NCBI RefSeq assembly: GCF_049243985.1
Contig: NC_135372.1
Location: forward strand, 96,339,318 to 96,403,317
DNA length: 64,000 nt
Direction of reading: 5' to 3'
DNA from: Paroedura picta
Taxonomy: Eukaryota; Chordata; Lepidosauria; Squamata; Gekkonidae
Of the stretch, positions 1 through 10,426 are shown piece after piece. The translations under genes and the position numbers were made by a program. The notes beneath the pieces were generated by a model, which worked only from the letters and a program-made list of their open reading frames with translations, made no database searches and was not told where the DNA came from. Position 1 is the first letter of the stretch; each line of letters starts with the position of its first letter.

Positions 1-190
1 AGGCATCAAAGGACGCCCCCAAATTCCTGACAGAGTGTGCGATTGTTAATTGCATTCCGTTCAGGCAGGAGAGACACGCTTCCTCTCCTAGCCTTTCTTC
101 CCCAACCACAGGACCTCCATCTTCATGGAATTAAGTTTTAGATGGCTCTGTCAGAGCCACCCCATCACAGCCTCCAGACACCTGGTCAAT
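1..190 (-). repeat. L2-type LINE fragment, enters from left edge
   Basis: Translated on the minus strand this gives CLEAVMGWL, then HLKLNSMKMEVLWLGKK, then a shifted TLCQEFGGVL. This matches the L2 reverse-transcriptase thumb region (LKLNPDKTEVLLVG ... VRNLGVVLD). At least one in-frame stop and one frameshift show that it is old. It runs off the window on the left. Confidence 0.6.
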
Positions 191-957
191 GATTCATCTT
201 GCCTTGACACAGTAACACCTTGTTTGGTAAACTCACTCTAAGATTAGATATAAAAGACATTATTTGGCTCTCATTCTGTGCTGTACTGGAAGAATAAAGA
301 GAGGCAATAGAACAATACCCTCATCAAAGAAAACCCAGCAAAACCTAATCAGAAAAGAAAGGCAGCTGAGAAGCTGCGGTATTTGGAAAGAGCAAGGAAA
401 TACCCTAATGCCCTGTTTCTCCATGCAAACACCATCTGCTGCAGTTGCCTCACCACAAACAAGCCTAGCAATTTCATCTCCTTCCCTCCAATATAAAAAC
501 ATTGACATGTACACCAAAACTATCAACCTGTAGTTGCAAGGAACAGCTGCAGACTCAGCGTAAGTACAGCATTCAGCACCTCAGTAGAAGCTGCATTCAC
601 CTTAAATAGCTCCAGGGGGGCTCTTGGCCACTTGCCAACCTGGCTAATACAATTAATGTCTCCTGCACTATCTCCCACCCACAGACTAAATGAACTTATT
701 CCTTCGACTAAACTGGAGGCTCAGTAGGGATCAAGTGAGCTCACGGGAGCAGTGGAGTACTGCAGAGGCAGACAGCATCTGCTGCAGGGGAATATCCAAC
801 TATAGAATCTTAAATAGGGATTGACGTTTGAAATGTGATTCATTCTTGACCGAAAGAAACGCAAGTAAAATACAAACTCTCCAGCCAAATTCAAAAGGAA
901 AGATAGCCCAATTTACAATAAAGGTAGCTCAATTTATTATTATTTATAATATTTACA
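191..957. other. No gene recognised
   Basis: AT-rich DNA with short chance ORFs on both strands (e.g. 260-533). No motif, splice structure or known repeat was recognised. Confidence 0.5.
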
Positions 958-1052
958 ATGCTTTAGGATGCTTTGGGCTGATCCTGTGTTGTGCAGGGGG
1001 TTGGACTAGATGGCCTGTATGGCCCCTTCCAACTCTGTGATTCTGTGATAAA
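958..1052 (+). repeat. CR1 LINE 3'-end fragment
   Basis: The stretch GATCCTGTGTTGTGCAGGGG, then GGTTGGACTAGATGGCCTGT, ending ATTCTGTGAT, is the standard CR1 3' terminus with its octamer tail. Only the last 95 bp are present, i.e. a strongly 5'-truncated insertion. Confidence 0.8.
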
Positions 1053-2035
1053 TTTCATTTCTGTAATTCATGACTATGGGCTGTGTCTGAAGACTGGGTG
1101 CTTGCATCTTCTCAAGAGTGATTTGGTTCCCCTGGACCCTCACCTGGAACCTTGGACTTGTCTGACCAAGACCAAGTCTAGACTCTTGCATATGCAGAAC
1201 ACACCAATAAAAGCTATAAGCTTTATTGAAAGAAATTTTAAAAGTGGTTGAGGCTTAAGGATAATATATATATATATAGACATATGTAAAATGATGAAGT
1301 GTACATACACATGCATACCTAAAGATAGGCAAATTGCAGTAGCTTCAAATCAGCATCAGTAACAGAGTGGAGATGCAGCAAGGTTCTTCTTGGCCCCTGA
1401 TGACAATACTGGGCCAGGCTAGTAACTTGTTACTCAGCCCTTGGTTGTATGTTGTAACCTCACATGTTGTCATAATTCCCCCAGACAGTATAAGCCAACT
1501 TTATAGAAAAAAATGAATCTATAACCCTCTGAGTGGTGTTAGCCAATCAAGTACATGATCCAAAAGATTATTCTGGAAGAAGAGTAGGGCTCCCCTCTCC
1601 CACCTGAGGGCAATTGAGTCAGATTGCTTTGCTGTTCCATGATGCAACCCCACACTTTTTATCTTGGCCTGTGAATAGCAGAAGAGTGATAAACATTTGA
1701 CATGGAACTCTCCCTAATGTTATTCTTTCAGCTCAGAGGGCACAACAGGAAATAAGTTGTTGCTTTTCATTTACAACAGGACCAAATGCAGATATTTTAA
1801 AACTGACAGGCTGTCTGATGCAGAGGTGATCATCTCTCTGGATAGTCTGACAAGCCTGTGGCTCCCTGTCCCCCATTCAGGTGGCTTATAATTAACTCCC
1901 AAACCTATGAACAGCTGTCATGTCATCTGTAGTCAAAACAAGTAGGCCACTGCTAAAGTTCTTGTACCGTGTTTGTTGTAACTTTTAAAGCAAAGAAACA
2001 ATCTTGTTCAATTTTTCCCAATTTTTTTGGTCCTG
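1053..2035. other. No gene recognised
   Basis: Unassigned AT-rich DNA. A short (TA)n run lies at about 1,263-1,278. Nothing coding was recognised. Confidence 0.5.
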
Positions 2036-2390
2036 ACCTGGTAGAATGAGCTCCTGGGAGCACAGAGGGCCCTGATGGAGCTTCCGAAGTTTCACAGGGC
2101 CTGTAAGATGAAGCATTCCCACCAGGTCTTTGGTTGAGGCCGGGGCTGTTAAGATCTGGGCTCCCGCTCGAGCAAATAAGATCAATGCTGCTCCCTATAA
2201 CCCCCTCCCCCCAAGGTGTTATATGTCTGCTGTGAACAGGGTTAGGACAGGGAGTGGGCTTAATCTGCCACCAATATGTACTGTTTTTAGGTTTTATGTG
2301 CTAAGGGGTTTTATTGTGGGTTTACAATACTGTCATCTGCCACAAGCTGGTCAATGGGAGTGGCAGGTTAGAAATTAATTTATAAATAAA
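2036..2390 (+). repeat. L2-type LINE 3' end
   Basis: Reads like the end of L2 ORF2 and its 3' UTR: GAATGAGCTCCTGGGAGC, then a diverged CAGGGCCTGTAAGA, then CCAGGTCTTTGGTTGAGGCC, ending near an AATTTATAAATAAA tail. A second copy of the same 3' end is at 63,365-63,672. The two agree in order of motifs but are well diverged, so both are old. Confidence 0.65.
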
Positions 2391-3285
2391 CAAGTAATAT
2401 TCCAAAATAGCTCTCTAGAGCTTGCTCCCAAAAAGAAACTTTAGGAGGTCACTCACTTGGGATTTAGCAAACCTGGATTTAAGCTGGCTTTTAGCAATTT
2501 TAAGCAACTGGCATTCATGGGACTTGCAGCTACATCTAATCTTTTCAGTGACCTTAACGGCTTTAGGAGAATCAGATCCCACTGGCAACAGCTGAATGAT
2601 TTCCTTGCTAGAGCAATTTGCTGCTCCTTGTGAATGAATGAATTTTCTACACAGGTGTTTGGAAAGATGACATTGAGTTTTTTTTTAAGTTATTTCTGCA
2701 TTACATTTGTTTATACAAGCAGACACCCTATGCATGGGATGTTTTAAATAGATCAACATGGCCATATCTTTTTGTATATTTTCAAATATGCCAAGCATTA
2801 CAAGCATTAACAGGATGCTAGGGCAAAACCACATCTAGAATTCTATGGCTGAGAAAATAGAACAAACATCTGTTCATTCTAAAAGCTGGGATTGAGGCAC
2901 AAATCTTAAACGTCAATCTTTTTATTTGATGTATTGCCAAAGGCTGTAAAAAATGAATTAAACAGTGTAGAATTAAAAGGTCTATTCAAGAAGTGCATTT
3001 CTTAAGTAGGTATATGACACAAAGGCACAGCTGGCAGCAATGTCTGTCTTTCCAGCTACAAGCCTGTGACAACTGGCTGATATCCCACCAATAGCCAACA
3101 CCTTCCAAAACTTCACAGATCTAAACACATGCTTCAGAAATTATTCTAGCAAACTGAAATCATTAGTTTGTTTGCTTGTGATCAGATTTGGACTTATTCT
3201 GTAGGAAGTGTGTTTATGATCATGCTATCCTAAGCAGTTAAACTTGAACACTGACTTTAACAGAAGGTTGTAACTATGTGTGTCT
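2391..3285. other. No gene recognised
   Basis: AT-rich, unassigned. No ORF longer than chance and no repeat that I recognise. Confidence 0.5.
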
Positions 3286-3515
3286 TTACCTGAATGGTCC
3301 AATTCCACCAGATCTTGGAAGCTAAGCAGACTCCATCAGCCCTAGAATCACAGAGTTGGAAGGGATCTCCAGGGTCAACTAGTCCAACCTTGATCAATAT
3401 TTGGATAGGAAACCACCAAGGAATACCAGGGTCACTGCAGAGACAGGCAATGATTTGTATCTTACCTTGAAAACTCTGTGAAGTTGCCATAAGTCAGCTG
3501 AGACCTGGCAGCACT
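3286..3515 (+). repeat. 5S-rRNA-derived SINE carrying a CR1 scrap
   Basis: CCAGATCTTGGAAGCTAAGC at 3,308 is the 5S internal-promoter region; TATTTGGATAGGAAACCACC and GGAATACCAGGGT continue the 5S-like body. CCTTGAAAACTCTGTGAAG and GCCATAAGTCAGCTGAG form the tail. The 5S part is split by about 50 bp (3,342-3,392) of CR1 3' end (AGAATCACAGAGTTGGAAGG ... AGTCCAACC). The 5S-related SINE group is known from squamates. This is not a functional 5S gene. Confidence 0.75.
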
Positions 3516-3879
3516 TGTGTGATTATTCTGTTTGGCTGGTCACACCAATTTCAAAAATTTGATAGACAAATATGTAGCTTTATAGTCCCACCCCCACCCT
3601 TTTATCCTTTTCTAGCTGAAGTGTTAAAAAAGCTAATAATAACCTACTGTCATGCATGAAGCAGTTGCCTTTCAGGGAGTAATTATTTCCTGTAGCCCAA
3701 CAGAAACAACTGACAAAGCAGGTTTTCTGAATCATTGGGATTCTAACAGAAAGTAATCAATTACAGCATGTCTCAGAAGATGTTTTCACTAACAACTACT
3801 GTTGTGAATTATCATTGTTCTTATGAGTTTATGAGCACCCTGAAAAGCGAAAAGTTCACCTAATTGGATGTGGTATCTT

Positions 3880-4005
3880 GAAAAAGTGAGCATTTATTCA
3901 TGAAAGCTTATACTCTGGAAAATTTTATTCATATTTAAGGTGTTAGTGGACTTGAGTTTTGCTCATCTACTCCAGACTAACATGGCTACCCATCTGAAAC
4001 CATCT
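3880..4005 (-). repeat. Interspersed repeat with GGTAGCCATGTTAGTCTG signature
   Basis: The plus strand shows CATGAAAGCTTATACTCTGG, then GTGTTAGTGGACTTGAGTTT, then CCAGACTAACATGGCTACCC. The same ordered motifs recur at 20.2, 31.8, 32.6-32.8 and 38.0 kb. The family is common in reptiles, but I do not assign a class with certainty. Confidence 0.6.
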
Positions 4006-4422
4006 TCAAGTAGGTTATTTCTTATGCATTTAATTGCCTTTTGATCTCACAGCTTAGTTTATCCTACTAAGAAACATTTCATTTATTGATGAAGTGGCTG
4101 TCATTTCTGAAAGCTTATGCTACTATAAGTTTCAATCTTTAAGGTATCAGCAAGATTCCCTTGGACAGGAAGGAACTATAGTAAGTACATGTCTGTCAAT
4201 CAGATCTTTTAATACTCCCTGTTTTGTGGCTCAGCTAAGGTAAGCAGTTGATGTTAGCCAATCAGTCGTGTCTGACTTTTGGTAATCCTATGGCTCAACT
4301 GTTTTTTGATCTTGCATTTCAGTAATAAACCAGTATTCGTTAGAAGTTAAAAGATGGAATTAAACCCCAACAAGATGCTGTGTGTATAAGCCCAATACTC
4401 TAAAGAGGTGGACAGTTCAGTA

Positions 4423-4600
4423 TATTATTATTATTACTATTATTATTAATTGGATTTGTATACTGCCCAGAACGGCTCAGAGCTTTGAACAGCATAGTCA
4501 AGTACAAATACAAAATGCAAATTATAGTTCACACTAAAAATCATTACCATTAAAATTTCAACCTACATTACAAACATTCATTAAAAACATTTAAAGCCAT
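4423..4600 (-). repeat. LINE 3'-tail remnant, probably L2-like
   Basis: A plus-strand ATT microsatellite (4,423-4,450) is followed by GGATTTGTATACTGCCCAGA ACGGCTCAGAGC. This is the reverse of the 'GCCCTGAGC ... GGGCGGTATAAAT' L2-like end also seen at 47.85 kb. The rest is too diverged to place. Confidence 0.45.
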
Positions 4601-6765
4601 AATTAGCAAGTGTCTTCTGGCTCTCTCTAGATGTTCTCATTGGGCGTTTATGATGGGAGTTCTAGAGAGGGGTCCAATAGATTTTGAACAGGCAGCTGGA
4701 CTGGCTCCTAGCTCAGCAAATGGCAATGTGTCTAAGAGATACATTTCAGCAACTGCATTTATTGTTCAGGCCTATCCATCTTAGAAAGGATCTCACCATA
4801 GTTAGCCACACTTTTTCATACCCTAAATACTGAAATGCACATTTTAGAAATAAGCTGGTAAAAATGTAGCTGCCTACCTCCAACTGTATTCTGAGGACCA
4901 AAAGCATGTTTGACGCTTAAAATCAAATGCAGGAGCTATTGGCTGATCTTTGGCCTGACTTGCTAAAGCATTTAAGCCCTTCACAGTTTGTAGCAGCATG
5001 TATTTGAGACCCCCTGTCTCTATAGTGATTGTGGCTTTTGGGGTGGCCTTCTTTGAAGTATCTTCCATTTGCCAAGTTTTTCAATTGATAAGAGCAGGAC
5101 TTTGTGGTTGGTTTGTTTCTTGCAATTGCCCAAGTCATTGGAACGCTCTTTCTTCAGAAAGAGGTTCTTTCACTGTTGTGTTTACCAATTCTTCAAGTTA
5201 TTCTTTTAATTGTCATTGTATGTATCTGGAAAGTTGAAATAAAGATATTTTAAATATTGGATGACATAATTGCCTCATATGGCAGATCTGAAGGATCTGT
5301 GGCAGATCCAAGGGCAGATGGCTTGGATCCAACCGACAGTTTCTGAGGTACGTCAATGATTTCCTCCTGCTAAGCCTGACAGCTGTATTTAGGGAGCATT
5401 TTTGGAGAGAAATTCACACTCCGTGGGCAGCATTCCTTCCATAGATGTAAATGGCACAGTGGATTCAAGCAGTTATCTGGAAAATAAAGAAAGATGTCAA
5501 GTGAGTTGGGCAGCAACCAACCTGTTTCATCTAGGTCAGCAGGCATGTACATTTAACCTTTTAAAAAGTAAAAAACACCACCAATCCACCCCCAGCAACC
5601 TTTCTCCCTTTTATCTTATATTCTAATAGCCACCCATGGTCCCCATCTGTGGTTAAATCCATGAATCAGGACCATAAGGAGACTAAACAGATTTTTCAGA
5701 AAACTTTAAGTCCTCTAAAAATGTGCAGAAATATTTGAATTAAAAAACAATACACAGGTTAAATCCCCTGTGCCTCAAGGCTTTTCCGATAGTGACTTTT
5801 CAGGAATATAGTGTGGACGCTGACCGGTCACACTAGGCAGTGAAGCATCCTGGGGGCAAGCCAGGCTGGTCAGAGGTAGCAGAAGAGGCTGTCCTGGGCC
5901 CAGAGGTGGCTGGAGAGCCCAGGGACTACACTGAAGAGAAAGTGGGGAAAATGGGATTCCCTCCTCCCATTAAGTCCTACAGGACCCCTCTGTTGGAGCC
6001 TCAATGGTGATGGTAAAGAGAGCCACAGCAGATGAAGCCAAGAGTTGCGTTGGGCTCACTGGCATCAGCTGTGAGGGTGGGAGGGCAACTGGGAATTACA
6101 GCTGGCCTGGCAGAGGAGGCCTGGGTTGGGAGCCCAGTGGCAGCCTTCCCTCAGCCTTGTGGGAAGAGGCATTTTGGAAGCCACTGCAAGCCTCATGGTA
6201 GAGGTCTGGAGTCATACTGGGCTCACTGGCATCAACATTGGTGGGGGCCATGATAGAAGTGGCTCCAGCAGTGGTGGGGGCAGGAGCCACGATACTCACT
6301 GAGAGGGCACCTCCTGGCCATGACAGGGGAGAAGGAATAAAATGGGGAGGGGCAATTCTTTCCACTCCCTGCAAGTATTGTGGGTCCCCACTTGTATTAT
6401 TCTAGTAGTAATACTCCGTTCCTATAAAAAGGCTGTCCACCACACTGTCTGTAAGCCGTTTACAATATCATGGTGATGTCTTTCAATGAGAACATGTAGT
6501 GCTTTGGTACAACGCCTTCCAGACAACAGCTTCCCTGCATGCACAGGATTAATACTGTTTAAGCCTGCAGTTTAATCATACATATAGCTGTCTGGGATTC
6601 AACAGGGAACATTTTCATGCAACAGCTTTTGACCTACCCAGCTCCTTCTGCCAGCAAAGAACGTGCCAAGAAGCATCCACACACAGCACTCTGTCCTGCT
6701 GTTGTCTGAATGGTGCAGAACCCTGAGTGGCCTTGGCTTGGAGAAAGGAAAGAGTGATTGACATC
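4601..6765. other. No gene recognised; GC-richer patch at 5.8-6.4 kb
   Basis: Two overlapping minus-strand open frames at 4,874-5,138 have no family resemblance that I recognise. At 5,820-6,370 the base composition rises, and the phrase GGGCTCACTGGCATCA occurs twice (near 6,053 and 6,219) about 165 bp apart, suggesting a partial tandem duplication inside an unassigned repeat. Confidence 0.45.
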
Positions 6766-6773
6766 TTGCAGAG

Positions 6774-6906
6774 CAGGGGTAGTCAACCTGTGGGCCTCTG
6801 GATGTCCATGGACTACAATTCCCATGAGCCCCTGCCATTTGCTGGCAGTGGCTCATGGGAATTGTAGTCCATGGACATCCGGAGGCCCACAGGTTGACTA
6901 CCCCTG
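6774..6906. mobile_element. Palindromic hAT-type MITE, copy 1
   Basis: The whole 133 bp is one inverted repeat: it starts CAGGGGTAGTCAACCTGTGG and ends with its complement, and the arms include GACTACAATTCCCATGAGCC and its reverse with a small central loop. Flanks are TTGCAGAG (6766-6773) and CTGCAGAG (6907-6914), an 8-bp target duplication with one mismatch, as made by hAT transposases. No transposase is encoded. Sister copy at 54,123-54,258. Confidence 0.9.
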
Positions 6907-7019
6907 CTGCAGAGAACCCGCTTTACTGATCTCCTCCACCAACGAGGCAGGATCAATTACAACAGAGCAGAACATCACTCCTCTCCCCGCCCGGATTCCT
7001 GCATACCTACCTACCTACC

Positions 7020-7950
7020 CACGCCTTGTGTCACCTGTAGGGGTCCACACTGCATTCCTCAGAAGCCCCGACGGAAGCAGCCTTGGAAGCACGTATTCCT
7101 CAATCGCCTCTCGATGCCAGTCGGGGCGACTGGAGCTGACGGGTGCCATGAACATAATGCAAGGTGTGGACAAAGTAGCAGAATCTTCCCCTGGCATTTG
7201 CAAAGGTTTTTACGGCGAGCGGATTACAATTTGGGCAGAAGAGCCCCAGCGTACCTCTTGACGCAAGCTTCGATGAACTTGCTCCAGAGCAACGCTACCG
7301 CTGTTTCACACACTCGCACACAAAGCCGTTCCAGTCACAGCCGGCCCTCCACAGCTGGGCTACTGTGCTCGGAGGCGCCCGCGGTCTGTTAATGCAGCTG
7401 GGCGCCAGAGCCTGCAGGAGGCTTGGCGGGAAAGCCGCAACGCGTCGTGCCCTAAGGCGTTCAAGCAACGCATCCCCCCTCGGCTAACGGGAGGCGGAGG
7501 GCAGGCGCCCTCTCGCAGCCCCGCGCCTAGTCTTGTCCCTCACGCAGAACCCGCATTTATCTTCTCCCTCTCCGAGAGCCGCGGAGCTGTTGCCTTCGGC
7601 TTTTCAAGAGACAACCATTAAGGCGGGGATTGCGCCTTGGCTTCAGCGCCACTGCGATCCCAAGGAAAGGTATTTCCTCTCCCGCTCCACCCCCCCCCCC
7701 CCCGCCCTCGGCTTTTTTGTCACAAGCCCCGCGGCCATGGGCCAGGATAGGTGTGCTCGGGGGCATCGTGGGGGAGCCGGCCAGCGCCCCCTCGCTGTAG
7801 GAACCGGACGCGTGAGGAATAGGCGTCACGGGAAACGTGGCTCTGCCTGAGGCTGATGGCCCAACTCAAGTGTGATTCCCACGTGCATGCAGCAGAATGT
7901 GGCCCACGGACTGCACGCGGCAGGCGGAGGGTCGTGAAAGCTTGCATTAA
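7020..7950. promoter_or_regulatory. Second CpG island, probable promoter of an unidentified gene
   Basis: CpG dinucleotides are very frequent here, peaking at about 7,390-7,530, against a CpG-poor AT-rich surround. It includes a GCGTCACG CRE-like site at 7823-7830 and a CACGTG E-box at 7880-7885. A minus-strand donor candidate AAGAG|GTACGC sits at 7255/7254 and a plus-strand one AAG|GTATTT near 7670, so direction is open. No downstream coding exon could be recognised on either side. By mammalian gene order SMIM29 or HMGA1 could be the gene, but no residue of either was found. Confidence 0.55.
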
Positions 7951-8362
7951 AGAACACAGGACAGCTAAAACTCTGAAAATACTTAAAGGTGACAGCAGAC
8001 AGCGGGAGCAGAATAGGTCTCCCTTGTGCTATTTTTCTATTTGCACACTTTTCTTGATATACACAAATGAACATTTTAAGCCAAAATCCAACTTCTATTG
8101 TCTGAAGTGGTGCATTCCATTGTAGCACCTCATTTTCTTGCATGTTACATGTGTGAATAGGCCACTGATAAAACCTGCACCCTATAATGGCAACCAGTAA
8201 GAAAAGGGTAATTTATGCTACATCAAATCTTCAAGGGGAGACCCCTCTCCCCCTTACTGGTTATTCATTGGGGACCATACCAGCCAGGTCTGCTTTGGTT
8301 CTCATCAGTCCATCAGAAGTTTATTACATGTTGTCATAGGTCATGACAATTTTCCAGTACAA
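7951..8362. other. No gene recognised
   Basis: Transition from the CpG island to AT-rich DNA. Nothing recognised. Confidence 0.45.
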
Positions 8363-8375
8363 ATATTTATGATTA

Positions 8376-8625
8376 AAAGGTAAAGGTACCCCCCGTGCAA
8401 GCACTGAGTCATGTCTGACCCTTGGGGTGACGCCCTCTAGCGTTTTCATGGCAGACTCAGTACGGGGTGGTTTCCCAGTTCCTTCCCCAGTCAATACCAT
8501 TTACCCCCCAGCAAGCTGGGTGCTCATTTTACCGACCTTGGAAGGATGGAAGGCTGAGTCAACCTTGAGCCGGCTGCTGGGATTGAACTCCCAGCCTCAC
8601 GGGTAGACTGCATGTCTGCTGCTCT
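8376..8625 (-). repeat. Sauria-type tRNA-derived SINE
   Basis: On the minus strand there is a B-box-like GGGAGTTCAATCCCAGCAGC, a body with GGTTGACTCAGCCTTCCATC, and a tail GGTCAGACATGACTCAGTGC ending in TACCTTTACCTTT. That tail resembles the BovB 3' end, implying mobilisation by BovB. It is 5'-truncated (the A-box part is missing). A perfect 13-bp target duplication ATATTTATGATTA flanks it (8363-8375 and 8626-8638), so the insertion is fairly young. Not a tRNA gene. Confidence 0.85.
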
Positions 8626-9034
8626 ATATTTATGATTACTACTATATATATATTTAAAATAAAATTATCTCCATACAAATAAAATATGAAAAGAAGAAAG
8701 GTTACAAGAGCATATTATAGATTGAAGTTATTTAGTATCTCATTTACTCTCAACTAATGTGGCCCTTTTTTGCAGTCTTAGGGCTGTCAGTTGCACTATT
8801 TTCAGTCTGCTGTAACAACACAGGGCTAAAAAAGTAAGTAAATGAATAAAATCATTGATGGCAAAAGGGTGCCAAACCTGTCTCTCCACTGGTGAGGATG
8901 GAGAGTCTTAAGTTTTCCCCTCTTATCAATCACCTTTAAGATTGATATCGGCTCCAGGGAAAGGAAAGAGAACTAAGGAAGGGCATTCTGTTTCTGAACA
9001 CATCCTTATTCTCAGGGTCCCGTTGTTCCTCGAT

Positions 9035-9185
9035 ACAAAACAAAAACCAGGGCTGGCAATTCTGTGTTGGGAAATTCCTGAGGATTTAGAGGTGGAGTCT
9101 GGGTAGGGGCCTCACTGGGATATAATGCCAGAGTCCACCTTCCAGAGCTGTCATTTTCTCCAGGGAAACACCGCTGTAATGAACA
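9035..9185. repeat. Interspersed repeat, family unnamed
   Basis: CAGGGCTGGCAATTCTGTG, then GAGGATTTAGAGGTGGAGTC, then CTGTCATTTTCTCCAGGGAA follow the order of a repeat common in squamate genomes ('...TGGCAACCCT... GGTGGAG... CCATTTTCTCCAGG'). Ends and class were not determined. Confidence 0.4.
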
Positions 9186-10109
9186 GAATTTATCATGCTG
9201 TCTTTGGTCTTCCTTAAGTATATATTTGTTTTCCCATTTTACAGTACTAGCTATGGGGGATTTTGTAATGGTTGAAACAAACTGGAATCTCACAATTCAT
9301 TTGGGCATATAAATATACAAGTCCTTAGCAGCTTACAAAATGTGATGATGCAACCATAGCAAGACAGGTATAATGCCTATTGTATAATCTGCTAAAAATC
9401 ATGTGTTTTTGCTCTAGCAGACTGCACTATGACTGTGCTTTAAGGAAGGCAAGCAAACAAAGCAGGAACATTTCCACTGAGGAAGGGTTAAACTCTATAA
9501 ATGGGGACAGTTTGACTTTAGCAACAGGGAAAAGCCCTATCATGGTAATTAGAAAGGAAATTAAAAGTGAAATATACAATAAGATGCCTTTCTTCCATTC
9601 AGACAGCATATTGCCGTAAAGAAAAGGTTCAGAATCCATGGCCACATCCAAGCCAAATTTGTAGGTACAAACCATGTGCTCTTTCCACCACTTAAGTTGT
9701 GCTAAAATGCAAGCACAGCATGTGTGTTGTCCTGGTGGGACCTTGCTGTGTATGGGTGATTTTTTCCCCCTCCCTGTCATTTAACCAAAAAACCAGTTGC
9801 AAACATTATTTAAACAAAAAAGACAATCCATTTCTAGAAAACTTCATTGAAATTGACAGTATTACTAGATGTCTGCCCTCTGGTGGCACTGAAAGTTCTT
9901 GCATTTGCCTAAGGAAAATTTAAAAATCGTATTATTGTTCACAAACAAATTTTGAAACCTGTCCTGACTTGGAAGCATACACATGGATATAACCCAGGGT
10001 AAGCCTGCCAGGGTGTGGTAACTAATTCCTGGAAAATAAACTTATAAATTACTATTAGCTATAATAGATGCCAGACAGTTTTAGGCTTCACCTATTGTCC
10101 ACCCCATTT

Positions 10110-10146
<37 letters not shown>

Positions 10147-10420
10147 CACCCATACTGCATAAGCATGATATGGCAATCATGGCTTCATCAATGCATATAA
10201 ACTGAATCAGATGTGGATAGTTCAAATTCAAATATGGCTGTGCACATGGCCCATTCCTGTGTATGTTTACTTGAAAAGCAAGACCTTGTTAGACTGATTC
10301 CAAACTAAATGGGGCCAGAATGACAGTCCTAACTTCCCAATTGTGGCCTTAAAAAAGCATAAAACAAAATTAACACTAAAACTTAAGAGCAATTCAGGTG
10401 AAACATCTGGAAAGGAGATG
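9186..10420. other. No gene recognised; (TC)n microsatellite at 10113-10142
   Basis: AT-rich DNA with chance ORFs. A pure (TC)15 tract lies at 10,113-10,142. Confidence 0.5.
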
Positions 10421-10426
10421 GAGGAG

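Noticed and set aside
3286-3515. 5S rRNA gene
   Set aside because: Only the internal promoter part resembles 5S; the body is SINE and is split by CR1.
6758-7261. 167-codon plus frame
   Set aside because: Its first third is the palindromic MITE, so it is not a gene.
7533-7850. 105-codon frame in the left CpG island
   Set aside because: Same compositional reason, with low-complexity Pro/Arg/Gly text and no ATG in good context tied to a splice structure.
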